This document shows positions 49,515 through 59,664 of a DNA stretch of 64,000 nt, piece after piece. Each line of letters opens with the position of its first letter. Within the stretch, counting starts at the first letter, position 1. Origin of the DNA: Pilatotrama ljubarskyi (lineage: Eukaryota; Basidiomycota; Agaricomycetes; Polyporales; Polyporaceae); NCBI GenBank assembly GCA_022385805.1, contig MU277689.1, forward strand, positions 62,001 to 126,000. Reading direction: 5' to 3'. Under the pieces are notes generated by a model. The model did no database searches and was not told the origin of the DNA. It saw only the letters and a list, made by a program, of their open reading frames with translations. Made by a program: the position numbers and the translations under genes.

Positions 49515-50200
49515 TCAAGGCAAGCCTACCGGCGCCTCCAGCGGTTCCGCTGGATGCTCGTCAAGATACCTCCTCAGCACCGTCCAGTCCCTACACCTGT
49601 GAACCGCACCAACCCCACTCGCCGCATGCTCCCACCGACCGTCCCTCACCCCAGGCTCGTCCGGCTCGAGCGTCGCGTCCGCGTCGCACAGCACCGTCTG
49701 GCGGAGGTACCGCAGGCAGTGCTCGACGTGGTGCGCGGCCCCGGTGCGGTTCGTCACGAACGCGACGCGGAGGACGTCGAGGCAGTGCAGCTGGTGCACC
49801 ATGGAGATGAGGAAGGTCCTCCCCGGTGCCCCGGAGGCGTTCGACGGCAGCGCGGAGGCGGAGGAGGGTCGGAGGGTGGTGAAACCGTCGGAGAGCGGGA
49901 AGAGCGTGGCCCACTCGTCGTCTGCGTACAAAGAGAAGTGCGAGGCGTCGGCGGTGAGGACAAGCCCGACGGACGGGAGCTTTAGCGGCAGTTGGGCGGG
50001 AAAGTCGTCACCTGCGTAGCCTGCGGCTCGGTCCAGGTGAGAATCGGCGACGAAGAGAGTTGACAATAGAACTCACTGTACTCTCGCTCGGCAGGTACCG
50101 ACCTATCGAGGGCGCTCAGCAAGCCGAGGACGAACGCCATGTTCACGAGATTGAGCGCGACGAGGCAGACGACTAGGAGCTTCAGTCTGACGACGGTCAT
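49515..50200 (-). CDS. UstYa-family (DUF3328) membrane-anchored protein
   Basis: Exon 50200-50077 encodes a single N-terminal TM anchor (LKLLVVCLVALNLVNMAFVL). A GTGAGT...CCGCAG intron joins SYAGDDFPAQLPLKLP in frame. Exon 50030-49515 carries the two diagnostic motifs of the family: HQLHC (in SMVHQLHCLDVLR) and HVEHC (in HHVEHCLRYLRQTVLCDADA), plus WATLFPLSDGF. The family includes oxidases that cyclise or halogenate ribosomal peptides and other fungal products, for example in the ustiloxin pathway. Two intact HxxHC motifs suggest an active metal enzyme. The chosen ATG is the first in the exon; an upstream exon ending at a CCCTACCAG acceptor is possible. Its neighbours, a DLPRPD-type small protein and a secreted peptide, fit a peptide-modification locus. 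Confidence 0.85.
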
Positions 50201-51004
50201 CGTGGTCGCGCGCTGCACTACGGGTACCTGGTAGGGAGGAGGAGATCAGTGAACGTGTGGCCGTGCGTGTACGGTCGTGAGAGGTCCGGCTGCAGCGCAC
50301 AGGGTCGGTGAAGGCTGGCCATGACGTCTCCGAGCCGTGCTGTATTCAGGCTCGTTCAGTCAGAAGACTTACTCCGGGCGGAGAGGCAAACCGAGCAGGG
50401 ACGAAGTTACCCCTGACATACCGCCCGAATGCTTCTACGATGGAGAACGCCGTGCTGCTTGTCGGGCTACTGACATCGTTTCGCCTCGATTCCTAAGAAG
50501 CAGCTCACCCGCATGAGCAAGAGACGTATGTCGATGCCTCGTGGTGAACGCCCGCCTCGTGTACATCAGGAGAGAATGTCAGCGCCCAGGTACAGCTTGG
50601 CGATGTCTTTGTGTACTGCGGAGAGTTGTCACCGTGTGCGAGCAGAGGAAGTAGAAGCACAAACGAGCTGACCTTCCTCATGGACCCGTACCGGAAGCTC
50701 CCTCAGGCTGGCCACATAAAGAATCAAAGAAGATGGCGGTGCAGTGCACCGCGTCAACCTTCTATTGAACCATACCTGATGGTGCGCATTCTTGAAACCA
50801 CTATGACTAGATGCGTATACATCCCGCTGCGGGACCAGCCCACGAGGCTTAAAGCGACTGGTATGTCGTTCGGGGAGTGCCATCCCCCCAGGCCGCCTCC
50901 ACGTCCGCCCAGACTGCAGCCGCAGAGTCATCAGCGTAGGCGTCCTCCCTGAGGCCTGTGTACAGCGTTGACGTGCCTTTTCTATCCTCAGGAGTGACGA
51001 CACC
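50201..51004. promoter_or_regulatory. Divergent promoter region in the UstYa locus
   Basis: Separates the UstYa-family gene (minus) from the DLPRPD-type gene (plus). Frames here are short and antisense to each other. A shared promoter would allow co-expression, which is inference. Confidence 0.4.
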
Positions 51005-51292
51005 ATGTCCTACTTGCCGCTGCAACAACGTACCTACGACAAGGAAGGGCCAGTTCAGGCCGCGCGCTACCATGCTCTCGTATCCGCCAAAAAGACGCCT
51101 CTTGCCAAGCGGGACGGCCTGCCTTCGCGTTGGACCATTTGCGTCCTTGTTCTGGTCACGGCGAATATCCTTGCCCTCGCGTTCGCCGCCCTCGCATTCA
51201 AGACACTCTATCACGATCTCGAGACCGGCCTCGAGGCCACCGACACGCGCGACCTTCCCCGTCCCGACGCCTTGTATGGGTTAATGAGGTAG
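51005..51292 (+). CDS. Small single-pass membrane protein with DLPRPD motif
   Basis: A 95-residue single-exon protein. It has a soluble N-terminus (MSYLPLQQRTYDKEGPV), one hydrophobic helix (ICVLVLVTANILALAFAAL) and a short lumenal end reading DTRDLPRPDALYGL. The TM plus (T)RDLPRPD...GL layout resembles the N-terminal anchor module of basidiomycete UstYa-like proteins, but the HxxHC catalytic part is absent. I looked downstream to 51890 on this strand and saw no HxxHC motif. It could be a stand-alone accessory subunit, the first exon of a decayed gene, or a separate small family. The TATGGGTTAATGAGGTAG end could hide a donor (GTTAAT or GTAGAT). Confidence 0.65.
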   Translation: MSYLPLQQRTYDKEGPVQAARYHALVSAKKTPLAKRDGLPSRWTICVLVLVTANILALAFAALAFKTLYHDLETGLEATDTRDLPRPDALYGLMR

Positions 51293-51890
51293 ATCCGCCC
51301 GACGACGGCGGGGCAGGGAGAAGGAGGCTCGGTGACTCACCTGCGGTATATCGTCCGACATGCGGCGGTCGGGCGGACATGGGAGGAAGCGCGAGCACGC
51401 GGTGTCCTAGGTCGTCTTTGTGTATATGAACTCGCGGAGCAGTCCGTCCGTTTGTCTTGACGCGACATACGCCGAAGCTGTGTCTTCCACGGGGAAGCCC
51501 GTGTGGGTCCGCGTATTCCATAGCGGGCATACCGACCTTCGAGCGCGGGGCGCTTGGGGAGGGCGCTCGGGAACACGTTCCCGCGACGGGAGGCCATGAG
51601 GCACGTTATATGGTGTGGCACTCGGGACCGCCCGCTACGCGGAGCTTCAAGTCTGTCAAAGAGTGAAGGAACCAGCTCTTCCCAGGTATGATGCCCGCCC
51701 GACCCTCAGGTGCTGCGGCACACTCCTGGGTTATGGCGAGGACGCACAGGGGTCCTGTACGCTCGATGCTTTCGCTCTCGGGTGCTGTTCAGCGTCCATG
51801 GCGCGACGTACTACTTAAGCACTCGCCGGGGAGACAAGTCAGCAGGAACGTACACCCGCTTCTCCCGCCCTAGTAGCACTCACCGACACG
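51293..51890. other. Intergenic
   Basis: Upstream region of the secreted peptide gene. No HxxHC-coding exon or other gene seen. Confidence 0.4.
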
Positions 51891-52348
51891 ATGCACCGCT
51901 CCCTCAGGCTCCTCAACGTCGTCGTCGTCGTCCTCGTCATTTGTGCTGCGACGACATGCGCTGCTCCTGCCGCGGCTGACCGTCGGGGTACGTCCGCCAG
52001 TCTCAGTCTCCGTGCTAGGAGCAGCGGCCCGAGCCGGACTGTACACTCACCACCTCCGTCGCGCCGCTGAACAGACAACTATACTGGCCGCCTCTTCGCG
52101 CATCACGCGCACGAGCGCGTCGGCCCCACGCCAACTGCCGCGACGACGGCGACGGCGTTGGCGTACGCCCCTACGGCCGCTGCAGGTGGGAGCATTTAGC
52201 ACACGGGTCTGCTACCCAAACGCTCAGCCTGTAGACTGACCGCATCTCTCGTGCAGTCACCACTTTGTTGCCCACTCCCATCGCCGAGGCGGGGCCGAGA
52301 CCCCGCTCGTCGAGCACGTCAGCCGTATCCGCGACGACGTCCGGATAA
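51891..52348 (+). CDS. Small secreted peptide precursor with dibasic (Kex2-type) site
   Basis: Three exons (51891-51987, 52075-52185, 52257-52348) with GT-AG introns of 87 and 71 bases. Both junctions are phase 1 and rejoin open frames, which strongly supports a gene. The product is about 99 residues. It starts with a signal peptide (MHRSLRLLNVVVVVLVICAA), then APAAADRR with a dibasic Kex2-like site, then DNYTGRLFAHHAHERVG, and a low-complexity Ala/Thr/Pro/Ser-rich tail to the stop. It has no cysteine in the mature part, so it is unlike hydrophobins or disulfide effectors. Its position by UstYa-related genes makes a ribosomally made, modified peptide precursor possible, though there is no repeated core. 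It may equally be an ordinary short secreted protein. Confidence 0.6.
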
Positions 52349-52978
52349 GAACCTGCGCATGAGAGGTCCCCGAGACGATGAGAACTGCAGAAGTACAGGA
52401 GTCAGCGTGTTGTACGATACGAGACGGCGCCTCGCGAGATGTAGCCATTGGTCCTGTCGAATTTCCGGGGTGTGTGAGTCGGCCGTACGGCGAGTACTAG
52501 ACTATAGCATGTACCAGTATCAAAGTCAATGATCGTTCCGCATGTCTGCGACGAATCTCAGGAGTGCACTCACCTCCAGACGCATCGCAACCAACTTCCA
52601 AACCCGTTCTAATATATCGAAGTCAGCAGCAAAACCCATATACTCATCCCCCATGAATCACTACCGCTGCTACGCATCGGGCTGTCAGGCAATTACAAAG
52701 CACACCAGACAGCCAGATCAGCTGGTAACCCGAGTCTAAAGTAGGCTGTATATGCATCTAAGTACCGCACAGTAAGAAGTCCATACGTACAAGAAAAAAT
52801 CCGCGCGGCGGGCCCGTTGCACCTCCACAACAACCAAGCTAGGACTCGACCCGCCCACGGCGAATGACTGTAAACTATCCTATCCAACAGCGCCCGACGA
52901 AGCGCAACGTATTCCCTCATCGTTAACCTGGTTCCCCCGCGTACCCGGGGAACGGGGACGGGGACGGACGGCTGAGCC
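52349..52978. other. Intergenic
   Basis: Convergent 3' flanks of the secreted peptide gene and the transporter gene. AT-richer than its surroundings. No gene seen. Confidence 0.5.
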
Positions 52979-54458
52979 TCACTTGCTCCCCGCGGTCTTG
53001 TACAACACCAGCCCGACGAGCGCGACCGAGTACCCGAGCACCTGCAACGGCGTGATCTGCGCGCCAAAGATGAGCACCGAGCCCGTGATGAGCAAAATAT
53101 CCTTGAACACGCCCGCGAGCGTGAGCACGAGCCCCGAGCCCGCGCCGACGAGGAACACGGCGGCGATGTTCAGCAGGAACGCGACCATCGCGTTCGAGAT
53201 GAGGATCAGCGGCCTGCCACGCGCGAGTCAGAGTCAGTGCTGCGCAAAAACGGGGAGACATGGGAGGGTAGGAGGAGAGAAAGGGTAAAGGGAGAGGGAC
53301 GCACCCGATGCGCGCGAGCTCGTAGAACGGCGCGAGGCCCTCGGTGAAGGGGAGCACGGCGAGGTTGATGAGCGCGCAGACGGGCGCGTAGTAGTGCAGC
53401 GACACGAGCGGGTTCATCTTCAGGCCGTGCAGCAGGATCTCGATCATGACCAGCCGCGACGCCTCGAACTACCCCGAACAGAGAGCAACTTCTGCGTTAG
53501 CGCCAGACATCCCGCATGAGACCGCGCGAGAAAGGGACTCACGGCGACGGCGGCGGCCTGCGTGAGGAAGCCAATGAGGTTAAAGCGGAGCTCGCCGTGC
53601 GAGGCGAGCGCGACGCCGAACGAGATCATGAAGACGATCATCGCGAGGCGCTTGTTGGGGTCCTGGATGCGGAACGTCCACGAGATGAGGAGGATCGCGA
53701 CGGGGGTGAACGCCTTGAGCATCTGGATGTACGCGACGGAGAGGTAGAGGTACGCGGTGTTGCTGAGGATGAGCGAGCCGCTGAAGAGGAGGCCGATAGG
53801 GAGGATGCTCCGGACGAACATGTCCTTGGTCATGTTCACGTCCTTTGCGCCGTCGACGAGGTGCGTCGTTCGTTGCAGCACGCGCGTGCCGATAGCCTAG
53901 AGAGCGGGAAGAACCGATTGTCAGCGCCATCGTCTGGGGGTAGCTGCTAGACGTGCGCGCGCCCGCGCGCTGGAGGCGGTGGAGAGGGGCGGCGCAGCGA
54001 GAGGGAGACGACGGCAAGCAGGCTGCCGAGCGGCCGTGATTCGCGACGACGGTCGGCGGGATCGGTTCCTGTGGCGGGCACAAACGCCCGGCCGCACTGA
54101 TAGCGTTGACCGCAACCTCTCCTGGGCGCCTCCGAACCGAGCCATGACCGCGCAGAGCGGCGTAGAGAAAGAGGGAACTCACAGCGAACGTCAGATGCCA
54201 GGTGACGAGGAAGACGGGGAAGCGGAATTCGAGGGTGTTGTAGAGGTAGTTGTTGTAGATGATGACGGCGGAGCTGAGGACGATCCAGACGGGGATGATC
54301 ATGGCTGCGGACACCTTTGGCTTGCTGGCACCGCCGGGTCGTGGTGGTGCGGCGGAGACGGGAGAGGGGAGGAGGTCGCCCTGGTCCTTCTCTTCGCGGA
54401 CCTCGAGCATCTGGGCGGTCTCCTCGCTGGACGCGGATGACTTTTCGTCGTGGGACAT
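52979..54458 (-). CDS. Triose-phosphate/nucleotide-sugar transporter family protein (DMT superfamily)
   Basis: Ten-TM carrier in about five exons. It starts MSHDEKSSASSEETAQMLEV (54458) with a soluble acidic N-terminus, then AAMIIPVWIVLSSAVIIYNN and YLYNTLEFRFPVFLVTWHLT, the first two helices of the TPT family. Later exons give SILPIGLLFSGSLILSNTAY, LYLSVAYIQMLKAFTPVAIL, FEASRLVMIEILLHGLKMNP, LVSLHYYAPVCALINLAVLP and GSVLIFGAQITPLQVLGYSV, ending YKTAGSK. The KAFTPVAIL and lysine/arginine motifs are typical of Golgi or ER sugar-phosphate exchangers. The exact substrate cannot be told; solute exchange for phosphate or nucleotide is the family rule. No break seen. Confidence 0.9.
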
Positions 54459-54969
54459 CTTGAAGCTGAGGGTAGTTGAAGGAAGATAGGAGGTCGAGAG
54501 GAGAATCTGAGAGAGATGCAGAGGAGGCGGAGAGGGGCGGAGGTCGTCGGCGGGGGAAGCAAAGGAGGGACTTGGGTCGGAGGACCGGGCGAGAGTACAC
54601 ACGAGGGAGAGGACAAGACAGGTGAGCGGAGAGAGCGAGTGCAGAGGCCAGGCGGCTTTCTTCTCCTCTCTCCGCGCTCACTTCCCACGCTCATCCCGCC
54701 CTCGTCCCCCGGATCACCCCTCCATCGCTCTCCTCTCCTTCGCCGCCGCGTTCTGGGGTGCTCTTCTTCTGCTGTTCGTCCTCGTCGACGGCAAACCATC
54801 GTCGTGCGCGCTGTGCCGCCCCTCGTCGCCCGCACATCGCCCTGCAGTTGCCAGAAAATACACGCCTCGAGGCAAGGTTCGAACTGTACTCGGCCTCCCT
54901 GACATCATCCACGGCGATACCGCGACCGAGCTTCCACGGCCATCGACGAATACATGTGCCACGCACGAG
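54459..54969. promoter_or_regulatory. Transporter promoter region
   Basis: Pyrimidine-rich (minus strand CTCCTCTCGACCTCC type) directly upstream of the transporter ATG. It then overlaps the 3' side of the unrecognised gene at 54970-55895. No other gene. Confidence 0.4.
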
Positions 54970-55895
54970 CTATCCCGCAAGCGCGGCCCAAGCCGCTGTA
55001 GTCATAGTCCTCTCGGTGTCGATATCTAAGTACCCGTCCGACGCATACTCGAAGTCTCTCTGTAGCAATAAGAAGCCCATAGGTCCCTCCTTGACTCTCT
55101 TTGCGAGCGCTTCCACGACATCCGACAGATGCCTCCGGAGGATAATGACCGCACTGCATCCGGCGGACGTCAGATCTTCAGAACCCCTCTGACAGATTAC
55201 AGCACCACCGCACTTTTTCCGTTCTGGTATCAAGCATGCAAACTCCGCCTCCAGCCGTACGCTCCCGGTCCTGTCGCAGGTACTTATCTGTACTGTACAG
55301 AGCGCATCAAGTTGCGTCGACGGTACGATCGACCAGTCCGAGTCTCGCTGGGAGCCAAGGACCTTGCAAGTATTATCCCGCCGTCGCGGGTGGAAGAGGC
55401 TCAGGCAGTAGGTCGACCGACCCTAGAGTTCAAGGCTATGTAGGCGATCCTTGTCTTACAGTATTCAAACCAGCTTGACGCACATGTCGGGAGTGAGCCT
55501 GTGACATCAGCGCATGCGGTGAGCGTACAATCCAAACCTTCTACTACGTTTCTCGTGTCTGTGGCTTGTCTGTGGCAACTGAGTACCGACCACCTCAGGT
55601 ACAGATACAGTACGCTCGCGCTCGCACGCCAAACGGCAGTCCTATTTCCGCGGCTGGCCGTCTCCCGCGCGCGCGCCCTTTGAAATTGCAGTAGACCGAA
55701 CCTGCCGGCGCATGGCTTTCGGCGACCAAGTTCAGGCCGTCCGCACCCCGCAATCGCAGTATCACAGCGTCCTCCAGGTTCACGAGTCGATAAATATCGA
55801 ACGACCCGACCCTGAGAGTCACCGCCACGTCAAATTCAAACTCAAAGGACGACGTCTGCCATGCGCCGTACGTCGACCGGTTGCGAATTCCTAGC
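54970..55895 (-). CDS. Unrecognised multi-exon gene
   Basis: The 3' exon (55422-54970) is open for 150 codons from a CTCTAG acceptor. It reads GRSTYCLSLFHPRRRDNTCK, DWSIVPSTQLDALCTVQIST, KKCGGAVICQRGSEDLTSAG, ILRRHLSDVVEALAKRV, GPMGFLLLQRDFEYASDGYL and DIDTERTMTTAAWAALAG. A second stretch near 55895-55690 reads GIRNRSTYGAWQTSSFEFEF, DVAVTLRVGSFDIYRLVNLE and DAVILRLRGADGLNLVAESH. A small middle exon (about 55498-55460, AHSRHVRQAGLNT) can join the 3' exon through a 37-base intron. Amino-acid patterns look coding, but splicing and the start are not resolved and I know no matching family. It could be one gene or two. Confidence 0.38.
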
Positions 55896-56384
55896 TTATC
55901 GCGGGCACACGGCGGCGTACACTAGGGAAACTAGTCGCGACTAGGCGAGCGCGGGTTCCACGAAGCCAGTCAATTATGACATACGGTCGTAACGTACCAA
56001 TCGATGCCCTCTACATACGCCCGAGGCGGGGCCATTGCGGCATGCTCGCGCGCACCCCCCTCAATCAAATGCACATGCCGTACGTCCACGATCCCGGAAG
56101 CTGGAAGGTTTGTGTGAATAACGCGCAATGTGTCTGCCGTCCTAGGCTATGTATGTAGCATGCGCGCGCAAGTGCTGCTCTATCCTCCGTAAATGACCTG
56201 CGAAACGCAAAACCGACGTGCGACTGCGATGAATTACTCTACTACGTGATGCTCTGCCTGCGAAAAGTCCAGAGTACTCCTATGCTATGATACTGTAGTG
56301 TATGCGTGCCAATGACCGAGGGACTCGGAGCCACGTCCGACGCGAGATCAGTATGCGCTGCTAAGTAGCGCGACGCGGGGACTG
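55896..56384. other. Intergenic
   Basis: No gene or RNA seen. It holds the 3' flank of the glycosyltransferase gene. Confidence 0.5.
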
Positions 56385-59142
56385 CTACGGACTCGCGACT
56401 CTGCGCGGGGCTTCTTCGCGCACCGCGCGCAGCACCGCGTCGACGTCGAGCGGCACACGCGCGTCCTGTCCCGTTCCCGCTGGTGCGCTCACCGTCGGGA
56501 GGCTGTCCTTCGTGAACCGCCTGCACAGGCCGCACGTCAGCCATGCCGCTCTCACCTACCCGACAACCCAAGAGGAAAGGGGACGTACTGCTCGTTCCAC
56601 CACGCGACGTAGTCGATCCCGAGCGCCTGCGCCGCGTACTGCTGGTCGCGCACGAACGTGCCCGGCGGGAAGAACTCCATGAGCAGCGGCGCCGGCGCGC
56701 GCGGCTGCGGGGGTGCGTTCTCTTGCTTCTTATTGTGCGCCTTGTCCTTGGCGGAGGGGGCGTCGGCCGTGGGCTCGTACGGCGAGCGCATGAAAACGGC
56801 GTCGGCGAGGTGGAAGCCGTACGGGCCCATGAGGATCTGCGAGACGCATCGTCAGCCCTCGCTCTCGCTAAGAGCCGGGAGCACCATACCGTCGAACGTG
56901 CAATGGCACTCATGCGCGCCTCCCACTCGTGCGCAGGCACGCTCCCGTTGCCCCTCACCACAACAACCTCGCCGAGCACGCCCTCGCGCTCCAGCGCCCT
57001 CAACCCATTGACCAGTCGCTCGTGGTCCTCGCCCGCGAGCCGTGCCCCCGCGCCCGCAGGCTCGTCCTGCATCGACACGTACGCCACGACCGGCTTGCGC
57101 GCCGCCTGCTTCTTCGTCAGGCCCCACAGCGACACGCCCCTGCCGCTCTCGCTCACAGTGTCCGCGCCCGCCGCGCCATCGCCGACGTGCAGGTAGCGGA
57201 GGAGCGCAGCGCGCACGGGCGCCCACCAGCCCTCGGGGGCGTGCAGCCCGACGAACGGCGCCGCCCACGGGGGCTCGCCCTCCCTTCCGGGCTCCCGTTT
57301 CGTCAACTCGTCCTGTCGCGCCGCGTCCGCCGCGGACACCCACTGATCACGCCCCCGCTCGGCCGCGCCGCGGTCCGCCACGACGACGCGCTCGAGGAGG
57401 AACGGGACGTGCATGTCCGCGAGGTCCTGCCAGTCCTCTTCATACCAGACGCCGAGCGCGGGGAGGACCGCTTTCGGGAGGAGCGGGTGCGTGCCGGTGT
57501 ATGCGCGCTCGCGCGGGGGTGGGTGGGATTTCGGGTCTTCACCCGGGCCAGGAGGGATGTTGGGCGAGGAGAAGGTCGGGATGTAGGGGTAGATGACACG
57601 CAAGGGGGCAGGAACGGACGAAGGGGAGGTGGAAGAGGACGAGCCGGAGCTGGAGGAAGGGGCGATTATGTGCAGCCCGGTGGAGGAAGTGAACGAGGCG
57701 GGGGGAGCGGCAGAGGAGAGCGAGGCGTGCGTCCGGAAGAGAGAGAAGAGCGTGTACGGGTCTTGCGCCTCGGCCTTGCCGAGCGCGAGCCACGATGTGC
57801 CGTGGATCCTGCGAGGAAGGAGGTAGGTTAGTACCAAGCGCGACGATGGGGCACGTAGGCGACGTCAAGGGCATACTTCGCTGCGTAAGGGCCGAACATG
57901 CCCGCTGCGTCGTTCGTGGTGAGTATGTGCCAATCCTGCACGCGGGGCGGCTTCGTTGGGTCCAAAGAAGACGACGCGATCTCGCCCAGCTTCGGAACTT
58001 TGGTCCAGTCGTTGGCGACCACGAAGAGCGTGCCGTTTACCGCGATGACATTGTCCAGAACGGTGTACCCTAGGACAACGCGTTCAGTCCACCCACCCGG
58101 CCTAGAGTGACGGCTGAGAAAACGCAGCTTCCGCGTACTCACCTGGTGTATGCGCGACAACGCTCGTTTCGGGCACGTCCTTGCCCCACTTGATGAACTG
58201 GTCCTTCACCGTCACGCCCGTGCTCAGGCTCACCCCCCTATCCTCCTTGCGCGTATTACGCGCGACCTTCTTGCTGCCGCCGAAGTTGTATATCACAGCC
58301 GTCCGCCCGGAGCCAGAGGCAGCAGCGGATCCCCGTGCCACGCCGGACACCTCACCTTCCCGCCATTCCCAGTCTCCTGCGATGATGGTTTCGAGCTCGT
58401 CCCGCCACTCCTTTGGACGACGGCCGTCGGGGTCGAAACCTGGGTCTTTTGTACCGAGACCTACTGACTGCATTAGCTGACGTGCTCTGCGAGACAGAGA
58501 ATAATGTGTTTGGAAGGATTGCGCATGAGGGATTCGATGGTCAGGGGCAGATGATGATACGGGCATCACGCCCGCGGAAGTCCGGCAGTATGTACCAGAA
58601 CCGGTGGCCTGTTTCATGATCTGAGCACGACTCCGCGCGACTCTGCCTTTGTGTCCTCGTCGGATACGGGGTGCTGTCCGCCGCAACTCGATGCACTACT
58701 GTCGCGCCTCGCATGCTAATTCTCGGCCACAGCTTGGAGTCGAGCACCTTCACTGCACGACACGTGCGGTCTTTCGGACCACATTTACGTCCACCATTTA
58801 TTGTCGGTTCCCATTCCCTTCACTGCGCAGAACCGCCTTCCGCACTGTTTTACGCAGTGCCGAAACGGGCAGGGGTTTTTCCAGCAAGACAGATGTGGCC
58901 TGTTCCGTCATGGTGTCCGCCTTCTGACACGCGTAGCATCCCCTCGGCCAGACAAGTGCGCAGAAATGCACAAACTCACCTATACTCGACAGGTACGACG
59001 ACGTGAGCTTTTGTGGGCGGACTCCGACGATACGCAGGGAGGCCTCGAGGTTGTATGATAGCACGAAGATCGTGAGCGAGAAGAGCAGCAGAGTGATCTC
59101 CCGCCGCGTCGGCGGGGCGGTCCAACTTCGCGAATGCGGCAT
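56385..59142 (-). CDS. GT61-like glycosyltransferase (type II membrane protein)
   Basis: Starts MPHSRSWTAPPTRREITLLL (59142) with one hydrophobic anchor (LLFSLTIFVLSYNLEASL), as in Golgi type II enzymes. Middle exons give WRDELETIIAGDWEWREGEV, VLDNVIAVNGTLFVVANDWT, WHILTTNDAAGMFGPYAAKY, ALDVAYVPHRRAW and HGTSWLALGKAEAQDPYTLF. Then come a Pro/Ser-rich insert and ALGVWYEEDWQDLADMHVPF. The catalytic-like C-terminus has KPVVAYVSMQDEP, ILMGPYGFHLADAVFMRSPY, LLMEFFPPGTFVRDQQYAAQ and ALGIDYVAWWNEQYVPFPL, matching the GT61 pattern of a G(P/H)xGxxLxxxxFM loop followed by E(F/I)FP. A last exon ends RRVASP at 56385. GT61 enzymes transfer Xyl, Ara or GlcNAc; donor and acceptor are unknown here. Exon count is about eight to ten. 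Confidence 0.75.
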
Positions 59143-59664
59143 CCTGAGTGCAAGAGCTCGCGCTACAGCGGGTCAACGCGTAGCTTTAGATAAGACCAGC
59201 CTAGTTAAAGTCCGAGAGAGGCAAGGGTGACGCTTGGGTGATAGAACGCGAACCAAGCCGTAAGCGTGGGGCTTCTGCGAAGGAGCGTAGGCGGTCTAAA
59301 GCCGTGAAGACAAGCAGAATTCACGATACGGTGGCCGAGAGCGTGTGTCCGAGCGTCGACGATGTGCTCTCCTGTCGAGGACGGGTGGTGGTGGCAACTT
59401 GCCAGGAGCCAGCTGTGGGCGCCTACGCGTTCATTACGGTATAGCAGCGCGCATCTCGATCACTCGGGACATGTACAGATTCTACTTGTTCAGATCAAGG
59501 TTTCGTGTCAGATGGTGCATTGGGCAATATGCCCTCAGCATTAACGAGCAATGTGTGCTAGCTATCCTAAACTATAGTGTGTGCTAGAAATGGTGAGGAA
59601 GTAGCCGATTGAGTCACGAAGGAGATATACCACTAAGTAATAGCGGTGTCCTACACGCCGCCGC
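59143..59664. promoter_or_regulatory. Glycosyltransferase promoter region
   Basis: Between the glycosyltransferase start and the ATP10 stop. Nothing coding recognised. Confidence 0.45.

Noticed and set aside
56929..57831. 300-codon plus-strand frame rich in Arg/Ala
   Set aside because: Antisense to the large exon of the GT61-like gene in very GC-rich DNA, where stop codons are rare.
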